Source: Pseudomonas sp.
Lineage (GTDB): Bacteria; Pseudomonadota; Gammaproteobacteria; Pseudomonadales; Pseudomonadaceae
NCBI GenBank assembly: GCA_003527165.1
Contig: DPSI01000205.1
Span: 1-10,795 of the forward strand
Direction: 5' to 3'
DNA length: 10,795 nt
Shown: one piece after another, positions 1 to 6,374 of the stretch
Layout: every line of letters begins with the position of its first letter
How positions within the stretch are numbered: position 1 is the first letter of the stretch
Notes under the pieces: model-generated
What the model saw: only the letters and a program-made list of their open reading frames with translations
The model's database searches: none
What the model was told of the DNA's origin: nothing
Position numbers and translations under genes: made by a program

Positions 1-263
1 GATTCGACCAGCACGGCGCGATCGGCACCCAGTGCCAGGGCGGTACGCAGCTGCTCCTGGGCAGCAGTCGGACCAATGGAAACCACGACGATTTCGCTCG
101 CTACACCTTTCTCTTTCAGGCGCACGGCTTCTTCCACGGCGATTTCGCAGAAGGGGTTCATCGACATCTTGACGTTGGCGAGGTCGACGCCGGAATTGTC
201 CGCCTTGACGCGAACCTTGACGTTGTAATCGACCACTCGTTTGACAGCTACGAGGATTTTCAT
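1..263 (-). CDS. etfB: Electron transfer flavoprotein subunit beta, N-terminal part (cut by window edge)
   Basis: EtfB pairs with EtfA to form the FAD/AMP heterodimer that takes electrons from acyl-CoA dehydrogenases and passes them to ETF:ubiquinone oxidoreductase. Only 87 complete codons are present; the rest lies left of the window. The translation begins [20 protein letters not shown] and continues with [20 protein letters not shown] and later [18 protein letters not shown], which are hallmark EtfB N-terminal segments. The ATG at 261-263 is preceded on the minus strand by AAAGG about nine bases upstream. It lies 76 bp downstream of the CoA-transferase stop, in the same direction, so it is probably the distal part of the leftward operon, presumably followed by etfA outside the window. 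Its place beside beta-oxidation genes suggests it serves the acyl-CoA dehydrogenase at 6375-7529. Whether it is the only ETF of the cell or a second copy cannot be judged here. Confidence 0.95.
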   Translation of the reverse strand, partial: MKILVAVKRVVDYNVKVRVKADNSGVDLANVKMSMNPFCEIAVEEAVRLKEKGVASEIVVVSIGPTAAQEQLRTALALGADRAVLVE

Positions 264-292
264 GAGGTTCTACCTTTTTGGAATAATTCAGA

Positions 293-307
293 CGCGCTGC
301 CGGCGCG
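293..307. other. Intercistronic stem-loop between CoA-transferase gene and etfB
   Basis: CGCGC (293-297) and GCGCG (303-307) pair around a five-base loop in the 76-bp gap between the CoA-transferase stop and the etfB start. No T-run follows in the leftward direction, so it looks more like a processing or attenuation element than a full terminator. The stem is short and may be incidental in G+C-rich DNA. Confidence 0.3.
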
Positions 308-339
308 CCTGATTCGAGGAGCGAGCAGCGGAGAAAAAC

Positions 340-1575
340 CTAGTCGGCTTTCAGCTGCTCGATGATGCCTTTTTCCTTCAGCTCGGCGAGCTTTGCGGCG
401 TCCAGACCCAGCTCCGACAGTACTTTTTCGGTGTGCTCGCCCAGACGCGGCGCCGGACGCTTGTATTCCACCGGGGTGTCGGAGAGCTTCACCGGGCTGC
501 CGACCATCTTGAAGTCCGGGTTCATCGGATGTGGGATGTTAACCAGCATGTCGCGGGCAAGCACCTGCGGTTCGGCCAGGGCGCGGCCGACATCGTTGAT
601 CACGCCCACCGGCACCTTCACGGCGTGAATCCTGGTCACCCAGTTGTCGGCGGTGTCCTTGAGAAAATGCTCGGACAGAAGGTCGACGATTGCCTCTCGG
701 TTGCGCACGCGATCGGCGTTCTTGGTGAAGCGTGGGTCCACAGGAAGCTCCGGCAGGCCAATGGCCTCGCACAGGGCCAGGAACTGGGTGTCGTTGCCGC
801 AGGCGATAATGAAATCCATGTCGCGCGCTTTGAACACCTGGTACGGCACGATGTTCACGTGGGCATTGCCCTGGCGGCCCGGGGAACGGCCGGTGCTCAG
901 GTAGTTCTGGCTCTGGTTGCCCAGGGTCGCGACTTGCACGTCCAGCAGCGCCATGTCGCAGTGCTGACCGCGGCCGGTCTTTTCACGAGCCAGCAGTGCG
1001 GCCTGGATGGCGATCGTGGAATACAGGCCGGTCATCACGTCGGCCACGGCCACGCCCACCTTCTGCGGGCCGGCGCCCGGCACGCCGTCCTTTTCTCCGG
1101 TGATGCTCATCAGGCCGCCCATGCCCTGGATGACGAAGTCGTAACCGGGCTCTTCAGCGCGCGGACCGGTCTGGCCGAAGCCGGTGATGGAGCAGTAGAC
1201 CAGGCGCGGGTTGATCTTGGAGAGGCTCTCGTAATCCAGGCCGTACTTGGCCAGCGAGCCGGCCTTGTAGTTCTCGATCAGCACGTCGGAGGTGGAGGCC
1301 AGTGCGCGCACCAGCTCCTGGCCTTCCGGCGTGGCGATGTTGATGGAGACTGATAGCTTGTTGCGGTTGGCGGACTGGTAATAGGAAGCCTCGGCGCTGT
1401 TCTCGCCTTCGGGGGTTTTCATATACGGCGGGCCCCAGCCACGGGTGTCGTCACCCACGCGCGGACGCTCGACCTTGATCACCTCGGCGCCCAGGTCGGC
1501 CAGAACCTGGCCACACCAGGGGCCAGCCAATACACGACTCAGGTCCAGAACCCGAATCCCACTTAATGCACCCAT
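340..1575 (-). CDS. Family III (CaiB/BaiF) acyl-CoA transferase, GcdG-like
   Basis: Predicted cytoplasmic CoA-transferase of 411 residues, normal for the CaiB/BaiF/FRC family, which moves CoA between carboxylic acids through an aspartyl-CoA anhydride. The N-terminus LSGIRVLDLSRVLAGPW followed by LADLGAEVIKVERP (about residues 5-38) is the conserved Rossmann entry. RNKLSVSINIATPEG and YCSITGFGQTGP (about 71-138) are typical family blocks. D179 in GVAVADVMTGLYS aligns with the nucleophilic aspartate of formyl-CoA transferase (Asp169). Overall the protein resembles succinyl-CoA:glutarate transferases (GcdG type) of pseudomonads. The ATG at 1573-1575 has AAGG nine bases upstream. It follows the thiolase gene by 72 bp and precedes etfB, so it is likely the activating step of the pathway, loading CoA onto the imported dicarboxylate, possibly from succinyl-CoA. 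Donor and acceptor are inferred; other short carboxylates are possible. Confidence 0.9.
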   Translation of the reverse strand: MGALSGIRVLDLSRVLAGPWCGQVLADLGAEVIKVERPRVGDDTRGWGPPYMKTPEGENSAEASYYQSANRNKLSVSINIATPEGQELVRALASTSDVLIENYKAGSLAKYGLDYESLSKINPRLVYCSITGFGQTGPRAEEPGYDFVIQGMGGLMSITGEKDGVPGAGPQKVGVAVADVMTGLYSTIAIQAALLAREKTGRGQHCDMALLDVQVATLGNQSQNYLSTGRSPGRQGNAHVNIVPYQVFKARDMDFIIACGNDTQFLALCEAIGLPELPVDPRFTKNADRVRNREAIVDLLSEHFLKDTADNWVTRIHAVKVPVGVINDVGRALAEPQVLARDMLVNIPHPMNPDFKMVGSPVKLSDTPVEYKRPAPRLGEHTEKVLSELGLDAAKLAELKEKGIIEQLKAD

Positions 1576-1598
1576 TGTTTCTTACCTTTTCAACGCGA

Positions 1599-1618
1599 CC
1601 GGCGCAGAACACCGCCGG
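1599..1618. other. Intercistronic stem-loop between thiolase and CoA-transferase genes
   Basis: CCGGCG (1599-1604) and CGCCGG (1613-1618) form a perfect six-base-pair stem with an eight-base loop in the 72-bp gap. No T-run follows on the minus strand, where an A-rich Shine-Dalgarno region comes next. A partial attenuator or an mRNA processing site is possible; it is unlikely to end the operon. Confidence 0.35.
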
Positions 1619-1647
1619 CCTGGTTTAAGTGGCCAAGGGCCATGTGC

Positions 1648-2850
1648 TCAGGCGCGCTCGATAACCATGGCCAGACCCTGGCCGACACCGATGCACAGAC
1701 TGATCACCGCGTAACGCTTGCCGCTGCGCTGCAGTTCACGCGCGGTGGATAGCGCCAGACGGGCACCGGAGGCACCCAGCGGGTGGCCCACGGCGATGGC
1801 ACCGCCGTTGGGGTTGACGCGCGGATCATCCAAAGCCACGTTCAGGCCCTTCAGGCAACCCAACACCTGGGAGGCAAACGCTTCGTTGATCTCGATGATG
1901 TCCATGTCAGCCAGGGACAAGCCGGCACGGTTCAGGGCCTTGTTGATGGCTTCGACGGGACCGATACCCATGATGCGCGGCTCGACGCCGGCCGCCGCCG
2001 CGGAAAGAATGCGGGCCATTGGCTTGAGACCGTGCTTGTGGCCAGCGGCCTGGCTGCCGATCAGCAGCGCGGCGGCACCGTCGTTGACGCCGGAGGCGTT
2101 ACCGGCGGTCACCACGCCGTCTTCGAACAGCGGACGCAGCTTGGCCAGCGCGGCCATGTCGGAGTCCGGACGCGGATGCTCGTCTTCGGCAACCACCTTC
2201 GGTGGGGTTTTGCGGCCGGTCGGCACGCTCACCTGCAGCAGCTCGTCCGCGAAAAAACCGGCTTGGCGGGCCGCTTCGAACTTGGCTTGGGACGCGGCGG
2301 CGAAGGTGTCGGCCTGTTCACGGCTGATGCCGAATTCCCGCGCCAGGTTGTCCCCGGTCTGCGGCATGGTGTCGTTGCCGAACGCGGCAACGATTTTCGG
2401 GTTCGGGAAGCGCGCGCCGATGGTGCTGTCGTATACGGTGAGGTCACGGCTGAAGGCTTTTTCGGCCTTGGCCATGACGAATGGCGCACGCGACATGCTT
2501 TCCACGCCACCGGCCACGAACAGCTCGCCCTCGTTGCACGTGACGGCGCGAGCGGCGTCGATCACCGCCGCCAGGCCGCTGGCGCACAGGCGGTTCACGG
2601 TCTGACCCGGGACGGTGACCGGTAGACCGGACAGCAGCACGGCGTGACGGGCGATGTTGCGGCTGTCTTCACCCGCCTGGTTGGTGTTGCCGAGGATGAC
2701 GTCGTCGATGGCGGCGCCATCGATGGCATTGCGGGCCAGCAACTCACGAATCACGTCAGCGACAAGGTCGTCCGGACGGACCGGCGCCAGGCCACCACCG
2801 TGGCGGCCGAAGGGAGTGCGCAGGCCTGCGTAGATGTATGCGTTCAGCAT
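1648..2850 (-). CDS. Beta-ketoadipyl-CoA-type thiolase (acetyl-CoA acyltransferase, PcaF/PaaJ-like)
   Basis: Thiolase II-fold enzyme of 400 residues that cleaves a 3-oxoacyl-CoA with free CoA, releasing acetyl-CoA. The nucleophilic cysteine is C89 in TVNRLCASGLAAV. The general-base histidine is H356 in GHPLGASGARL, and the second cysteine is C386 in LCIGVGQG. INEAFASQV (about residues 320-328) is the conserved NEAF block. CIGVGQG, in place of the more usual CxGGGxG, and the segment GGVESMSRAPFVMAKAEKAFSR are like 3-oxoadipyl-CoA thiolases (PcaF, PaaJ), which supports a dicarboxylyl substrate. For 3-oxoadipyl-CoA the products would be succinyl-CoA and acetyl-CoA. The ATG at 2848-2850 has AGG eight bases upstream and lies 29 bp after the dehydrogenase stop. 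Family membership is firm; the exact chain-length preference is an inference. Confidence 0.93.
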   Translation of the reverse strand: MLNAYIYAGLRTPFGRHGGGLAPVRPDDLVADVIRELLARNAIDGAAIDDVILGNTNQAGEDSRNIARHAVLLSGLPVTVPGQTVNRLCASGLAAVIDAARAVTCNEGELFVAGGVESMSRAPFVMAKAEKAFSRDLTVYDSTIGARFPNPKIVAAFGNDTMPQTGDNLAREFGISREQADTFAAASQAKFEAARQAGFFADELLQVSVPTGRKTPPKVVAEDEHPRPDSDMAALAKLRPLFEDGVVTAGNASGVNDGAAALLIGSQAAGHKHGLKPMARILSAAAAGVEPRIMGIGPVEAINKALNRAGLSLADMDIIEINEAFASQVLGCLKGLNVALDDPRVNPNGGAIAVGHPLGASGARLALSTARELQRSGKRYAVISLCIGVGQGLAMVIERA

Positions 2851-2879
2851 GAATCGAACCTATAGAGATGAAAGGAATG

Positions 2880-4409
2880 TCAGACGACAGCCGGTTCTAC
2901 CTGGCGCAACGATAGTCCGAGATGCACGCGGCGGCGCAGCCAGGGGCTCGGGCGGTAACGTGGGTCACCGGTCATTTCCACCATGCGCTCCAGAATGGTC
3001 AGCAGGCGGCGCGGGCCGAGGAGGTCGCCCCAGGCCAGCGGCCCCTGCGGATAACCCAGTCCCAGGCGTACGGCGTTGTCGATGTCTTCGGCGCTGGCAA
3101 TCTGCTGCTGGGCGATGTCGCAGGCCAGGTTTACCACCATGGCCAAAACGCGTTGGGCTACGAAGCCGAGGCTGTCGCGGATCACGCTTACGCCAACGCC
3201 ATCACGGGCGAACAGGGCATGGGCGGCATCGCGCATATCGGCGCGGGTCGCCGGATTCGTCATCAAGGTGCGGTGGCGGGATAGATCGGTCAACAGGTCA
3301 ATGCACATGGTGCGCTCGGGATCGACGCCGAAGCAGCTCGCTGCTGTGGTCGCATCGTCACCGTAGGGTGCCATCAGGCAGAGCGCCTGTTCGGAAGGAC
3401 GCTCGCCTTCTTCCACCTGAGCGCCCAACGTCTTGAGCAGGCTCACCAGCTTTTGCTGATCGGACGCCGACTCGGCGGCGATCCATACCGGCGGCAGTTG
3501 CTCGACGCTCGGTACCGGCTGCGGTTGTGGCGCATCCATCATCCGGCCGTTCTCGTAGCGGTAGAAGCCTTGGCTGACCTTACGGCCCACGCGACCAGCG
3601 ACCAGCATCTGGCGGGTCAAGGGCGACGGGCGGTAGCGCGGATCGTGATAGAACTGCTCGTAGATCGACTCCATCACCGGATGAGACACATCCAGCGCGG
3701 TGAGATCGAACAGCTCCAGCGGGCCCATGCGGAAACCGGCGCTTTCCCGAAGGATGCGGTCCACCTCGCCTTGGGAAGCGACGCCCTCACCGAGGATCTT
3801 CAATGCTTCGGTGCCATAGGCACGGCCAGCGTGGTTGACGATGAAGCCGGGGGTATCCTTGGCACGGACGCCGGTGTGGCCCATGCGCTTGGCCAGCTCC
3901 ATCAGCGCCTCGCAGAAGGCTGGCTCAGTGGCAAGGCCGTCGATGACCTCGACCACCTTCATCAGCGGAACCGGGTTGAAGAAATGAAATCCGGCCACAC
4001 GCTCGGGGCGCTTGCAGGCGGTGGCGATGGCGCTCACCGACAGCGACGACGTGTTGGTCGCCAGGATGCACTGGTCGTCGACGATGGTTTCCAGCTGGGT
4101 CAGCAGACTGCGTTTGACATCCAGGTTCTCAACGATGGCCTCTACGATCATGTCGCAGCCAGCGAGCTCTTCGATGCTGGCCGCCGGCCTGAGCAGCGCC
4201 AGGGCAGCGTCGGCGGCCTCCTGGGTTATTTTGCTCTTGGCCACCAGTTTGCCTAGGGTAGCCTCGAGGTTGTCGCGGGCAGCCTGCGCCGCACCCTCAC
4301 GGGCATCGTAAAGGCGCACTTCCACGCCGGCCTGGGCGGCAATCTGGGCGATACCGGCGCCCATCACGCCGGTGCCGACGAGCCCCATGATGTTGATCGA
4401 ACGGGCCAT
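2880..4409 (-). CDS. 3-hydroxyacyl-CoA dehydrogenase, two C-terminal domains (PaaH/PaaC type)
   Basis: NAD-dependent oxidation of 3-hydroxyacyl-CoA to 3-oxoacyl-CoA in the cytoplasm. The 509-residue protein starts with a Rossmann domain containing GLVGTGVMGAGIAQ (G12-x-G14-x-x-G17). ATNTSSLSV (about 117-125) and H142 in GFHFFNPVPLMKVVEV follow; E154 is the partner of the catalytic histidine. Two helical 3HCDH C-terminal domains come next, one at about 187-285 (TPGFIVN through KVSQGFYRY) and one at about 410-500 (DSLGFVAQRVLAM, GLGYPQGPLAWGD). This duplicated layout and length match the PaaH/PaaC enzymes that oxidise 3-hydroxyadipyl-CoA in phenylacetate degradation, rather than the single-domain 280-residue PHB-type enzymes. 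The ATG at 4407-4409 comes two bases after the hydratase stop, with GGGGAG inside the hydratase end, so translation is probably coupled. The dicarboxylate role is inferred from family and context. Confidence 0.94.
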   Translation of the reverse strand: MARSINIMGLVGTGVMGAGIAQIAAQAGVEVRLYDAREGAAQAARDNLEATLGKLVAKSKITQEAADAALALLRPAASIEELAGCDMIVEAIVENLDVKRSLLTQLETIVDDQCILATNTSSLSVSAIATACKRPERVAGFHFFNPVPLMKVVEVIDGLATEPAFCEALMELAKRMGHTGVRAKDTPGFIVNHAGRAYGTEALKILGEGVASQGEVDRILRESAGFRMGPLELFDLTALDVSHPVMESIYEQFYHDPRYRPSPLTRQMLVAGRVGRKVSQGFYRYENGRMMDAPQPQPVPSVEQLPPVWIAAESASDQQKLVSLLKTLGAQVEEGERPSEQALCLMAPYGDDATTAASCFGVDPERTMCIDLLTDLSRHRTLMTNPATRADMRDAAHALFARDGVGVSVIRDSLGFVAQRVLAMVVNLACDIAQQQIASAEDIDNAVRLGLGYPQGPLAWGDLLGPRRLLTILERMVEMTGDPRYRPSPWLRRRVHLGLSLRQVEPAVV

Positions 4410-4411
4410 GC

Positions 4412-5197
4412 TTACTCCCCGTGGTAGTTGGGTTTGCGCTTTTCAAAGAAGGCGGCGGCGCCTTCCTTCTGATCGGCGGAATCGAACAGCAGCTGGAACG
4501 CTTTGCGCTCCAGGGCCAGTGCGCTGTCCAACGGCAGGTCGGCGCCGGCCAGCATCACTTCCTTGATCTGTTGCACGGCCAACGGCGGCAGCGCGGCAAT
4601 TTCGCTGGCCAGCGCCAGGGCGCGAGCAAGGGTTTGGTCGTCCGGCACCACTTCGCTCACCATGCCCATGGCCTGTGCCTCGGGGGCCTTCACCATGCAG
4701 CCGGTCAGGGCGATGCGCATGGCCTGGAACTTGCCCACGGCGCGAATCAGACGCTGGGTACCGCCGGCGCCCGGCATCAGGCCGAGCTTGACTTCCGGCT
4801 GGGCAAAACGGGCCGATTGTCCGGCGACGATAATGTCGCAATGCATCGCCAGCTCGCAGCCTCCGCCAAGGGCGAAGCCGTTAACGGCTGCGATGACCGG
4901 CTTCGGGCAACGAGCAATCGGGTCCCACAGCAGTTCGGTGTGGCGGCCGTACATCTCGATCGGCGTTGCGGTGGCGAACTCCTTGATGTCCGCTCCGGCC
5001 ACGAAAAATTGCTCGCCCCCCGTGAGAACGATGGCTCGTACGTCGTTTCGGTGGGCAAGCGCACGGAACTGATCGGCCAGTTCGTGGCGAACGGCAGTGT
5101 TGAGCGCGTTCTTGGCCTCGGGGCGATTGATGCGGACGAGGGCGACACCATCAATGGGAAATTCCAGCAAAACGATTGAATCGATGGTTTGGCTCAT
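4412..5197 (-). CDS. Enoyl-CoA hydratase/isomerase family protein (PaaF-like)
   Basis: Crotonase-family enzyme that adds water to trans-2-enoyl-CoA to give 3-hydroxyacyl-CoA. With the chosen ATG at 5195-5197 the protein is 261 residues, the usual length. That start has GGAG five bases upstream; an in-frame GTG at 5216-5218 would add seven residues but lacks a comparable ribosome site. The oxyanion-hole segment is FFVAGADIKEF (about 64-74). The two catalytic glutamates of true hydratases are both present: E115 in GGGCELAMHCDI and E135 in FAQPEVKLGLMPGAGGTQRL. The C-terminus ends FFEKRKPNYHGE, the typical EKRxP tail. It is the first gene of the leftward operon, 253 bp from the divergent regulator, and nearly abuts the 3-hydroxyacyl-CoA dehydrogenase gene. 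Having both acid residues argues for hydration rather than isomerisation. Confidence 0.94.
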   Translation of the reverse strand: MSQTIDSIVLLEFPIDGVALVRINRPEAKNALNTAVRHELADQFRALAHRNDVRAIVLTGGEQFFVAGADIKEFATATPIEMYGRHTELLWDPIARCPKPVIAAVNGFALGGGCELAMHCDIIVAGQSARFAQPEVKLGLMPGAGGTQRLIRAVGKFQAMRIALTGCMVKAPEAQAMGMVSEVVPDDQTLARALALASEIAALPPLAVQQIKEVMLAGADLPLDSALALERKAFQLLFDSADQKEGAAAFFEKRKPNYHGE

Positions 5198-5221
5198 CTC
5201 TGCTCCGGCTGCTATCACATG

Positions 5222-5250
5222 GGAATGTCCGCTATGCGAAACGTCATTCC
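5222..5250. promoter_or_regulatory. Candidate IclR operator O1, upstream of the hydratase operon
   Basis: The core TCCGC-TAT-GCGAA (5228-5240) is an imperfect inverted repeat with four of five arm positions matching. It sits within GTCCGCTATGCGAAA (5227-5241), which recurs with one mismatch at 5394-5408. The core is further flanked by a perfect GGAATG (5222-5227) / CATTCC (5245-5250) inverted repeat. It lies about 17-31 bases downstream of the start predicted from the 5265-5294 promoter, where a bound repressor would block transcription. Short pseudopalindromes of this shape are common IclR-family operators. Binding by the regulator encoded at 5451-6314 is inferred. Confidence 0.6.
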
Positions 5251-5264
5251 ACGCTTCTGACGAA

Positions 5265-5294
5265 ATGATAGGTGCAAGCGGAGTTTTCTGTAAA
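5265..5294 (-). promoter_or_regulatory. Predicted sigma70 promoter of the leftward catabolic operon
   Basis: On the minus strand a -35 box TTTACA (5289-5294) and a -10 box TATCAT (5265-5270) each match consensus at five of six positions, with an 18-base spacer. Transcription would begin near 5258, giving a leader of roughly 60 bases before the hydratase ATG at 5197. It is the best promoter-like sequence in the divergent region and points into the hydratase operon. Confidence 0.6.
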
Positions 5295-5313
5295 CGCCAG
5301 CCCTTTCCGACTA

Positions 5314-5325
5314 CGACTTTAGTCG
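5314..5325. promoter_or_regulatory. Inverted repeat CGACT-TT-AGTCG between the divergent promoters
   Basis: CGACT (5314-5318) and AGTCG (5321-5325) form a perfect inverted repeat separated by two bases, with an extra CGACT at 5308-5312. Relative to the predicted leftward start near 5258 its centre lies about 60 bases upstream, a usual position for an activator site. It is unlike the paired operator sequence, so any binding protein would be a different one or a different mode of the same regulator. Function is unproven. Confidence 0.35.
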
Positions 5326-5384
5326 ATTAAAACCAAGGAGAACTATCGACGTAGGGCATCGGAAGCCTGATAGGACGGGGGTTC

Positions 5385-5414
5385 TTGCCTTTTGTCCGCT
5401 GTGCGAAATACACT
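5385..5414 (+). promoter_or_regulatory. Weak candidate promoter of the IclR regulator gene
   Basis: TTGCCT (5385-5390) and TACACT (5409-5414), 18 bases apart, each match the sigma70 consensus at four of six positions. The start would fall near 5421, about 30 bases before the regulator ATG. The second operator copy fills the spacer almost exactly, which fits autorepression. The boxes are weak, so confidence is modest. Confidence 0.4.
5394..5408. promoter_or_regulatory. Candidate IclR operator O2, in the regulator promoter
   Basis: GTCCGCTGTGCGAAA repeats O1 (5227-5241) at 14 of 15 positions, in the same orientation and 167 bp away, close to sixteen helical turns. The core TCCGC-TGT-GCGAA is at 5395-5407. 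It lies in the spacer of the candidate regulator promoter. A repeat of this quality, at both divergent promoters and nowhere else that I found in the window, supports a shared operator for the adjacent IclR protein. Confidence 0.6.
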
Positions 5415-5418
5415 TTCG

Positions 5419-5432
5419 AAAATTGCAATTTT
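5419..5432. promoter_or_regulatory. Perfect 14-bp palindrome AAAATTGCAATTTT upstream of the regulator gene
   Basis: This A/T-rich perfect palindrome lies 19 bases before the regulator ATG, at the predicted transcription start. The overlapping 5414-5428 sequence, TTTCGAAAATTGCAA, matches 11 of 15 positions of the GTTCGATAATCGCAC site that I recall for the PcaR/PcaU/PobR branch of IclR proteins. It could be a second-class operator or an mRNA hairpin near the ribosome site. Function is inferred. Confidence 0.4.
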
Positions 5433-5450
5433 AAAAAAAGGGGATCTACC

Positions 5451-6314
5451 ATGCGCCGCACTATCAAGGTCGACAACGAAACGAACCAGGGCAAGACAGG
5501 GCAAGCCATGTCCGAGATCGACCGCGTTTTGCTGGACCCCATGGGGAACATCGAGGACCAGGAAAAGGACCGCCAGTTCGTTACTGCACTGGCACGGGGT
5601 CTGGAACTGCTGCGCTGCTTCAGCCCACGCGAAAGTGTGCTGAGCAATCAGGAATTGGCGCGCAAGGCCGGTCTACCGCGGCCCACGGTCAGTCGACTGA
5701 CCCATACCCTGACCCGGCTGGGCTGCCTCAAGCAGTTGCCGCAGGGCAAGTACCAGCTGGACGTGGGTGTCATGTCGTTCGGCTACGCGATGCTCTCCAA
5801 CCTGTCGGTCAGGGCGGTGGCGCATCCGCTGATGGAGGAAATGGCCAATTACGCCAAGGCGGCAGTAGCGATGGCCGCGCGAGATCGGCTGCAAATGGTG
5901 TACCTGGACGTGGTGCACGGCCATGGCAACGTGACGATGCGCCGCCAGGTGGGCAGCCACTTGCCGCTGCATCTGAGCTCGGTTGGCCGCGCCTGCCTGG
6001 CGGCTCTGCCGGAAGAGGAATGCGATTTTTTGCTGGATCACATCCGCGAACGGCACGCGGATGATTGGCCGAAGCTCCGTAGGGGGCTGGAAAAGGCCTT
6101 TCGCGACTACGCCGACTACGGGTACTGCCTGTCCATCGGCGAATGGCACCGGGACGTGAATTCGGTTGCCGTGCCCATGGTGCATGCGCAACACGGGCTG
6201 CTGGCCTTCAACTGCGGCGGCCCCAGCTTCCAGCTCTCACGGGAGACGCTGGAAGAGGACATTGGACCGAGACTGGTTCACATGGTTACGAGCATCGAGG
6301 CCAGCACCCGCTGA
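5451..6314 (+). CDS. IclR-family transcriptional regulator
   Basis: DNA-binding regulator of 287 residues from the chosen ATG, which has AAAGGGG seven bases upstream. An in-frame ATG at 5508-5510 would give 268 residues, closer to the family norm, but has a poorer ribosome site. The winged helix-turn-helix spans about residues 45-105, with LSNQELARKAGLPRPTVSRL (65-84) as the recognition unit. The rest is the IclR effector domain, including HLSSVGRACLAALPEEE, a cysteine-bearing CLSIGEWHRDVNSVAVPM and the ending VHMVTSIEAS. Effector domains of this type bind small carboxylates or aromatic acids. It is transcribed away from the hydratase operon and toward the acyl-CoA dehydrogenase and transporter genes. 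It is the natural candidate to bind the repeated 15-bp sites and control both blocks. The effector is unknown; a dicarboxylate or its CoA ester is the reasonable guess. Confidence 0.93.
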   Translation: MRRTIKVDNETNQGKTGQAMSEIDRVLLDPMGNIEDQEKDRQFVTALARGLELLRCFSPRESVLSNQELARKAGLPRPTVSRLTHTLTRLGCLKQLPQGKYQLDVGVMSFGYAMLSNLSVRAVAHPLMEEMANYAKAAVAMAARDRLQMVYLDVVHGHGNVTMRRQVGSHLPLHLSSVGRACLAALPEEECDFLLDHIRERHADDWPKLRRGLEKAFRDYADYGYCLSIGEWHRDVNSVAVPMVHAQHGLLAFNCGGPSFQLSRETLEEDIGPRLVHMVTSIEASTR

Positions 6315-6345
6315 TTCCGCGGCGGGTCATGCCTCATCGAAACGA

Positions 6346-6360
6346 GGCCCGTAGCGGGCC
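6346..6360. other. Stem-loop just ahead of the acyl-CoA dehydrogenase ribosome site
   Basis: GGCCCG (6346-6351) and CGGGCC (6355-6360) make a perfect six-base-pair G/C stem with a three-base loop in the 60-bp gap after the regulator stop. It ends only a few bases before the GAGGAGT ribosome site. With no T-run after it, it could stabilise the downstream message or tune readthrough from the regulator gene. Confidence 0.4.
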
Positions 6361-6374
6361 ACTGAGGAGTACAT

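Noticed and set aside
433..1353. Long plus-strand frame of 306 codons opposite the CoA-transferase gene
   Set aside because: It is the antisense shadow of a well-conserved gene in G+C-rich DNA. Its composition is His/Gly/Val-rich, and it has no recognisable domain or ribosome site.
1718..2605. Plus-strand frames of 280-295 codons opposite the thiolase gene
   Set aside because: Antisense shadows. The minus-strand thiolase carries all catalytic motifs.
5198..5218. GTG start for the enoyl-CoA hydratase adding seven residues
   Set aside because: The ATG at 5195-5197 has GGAG at good spacing, and the resulting 261 residues fit the family length.
5385..5450. Upstream TTG start for the IclR regulator adding 22 residues
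   Set aside because: It would place the start inside the promoter and operator region and lacks a ribosome site. The ATG at 5451 has a strong AAAGGGG.
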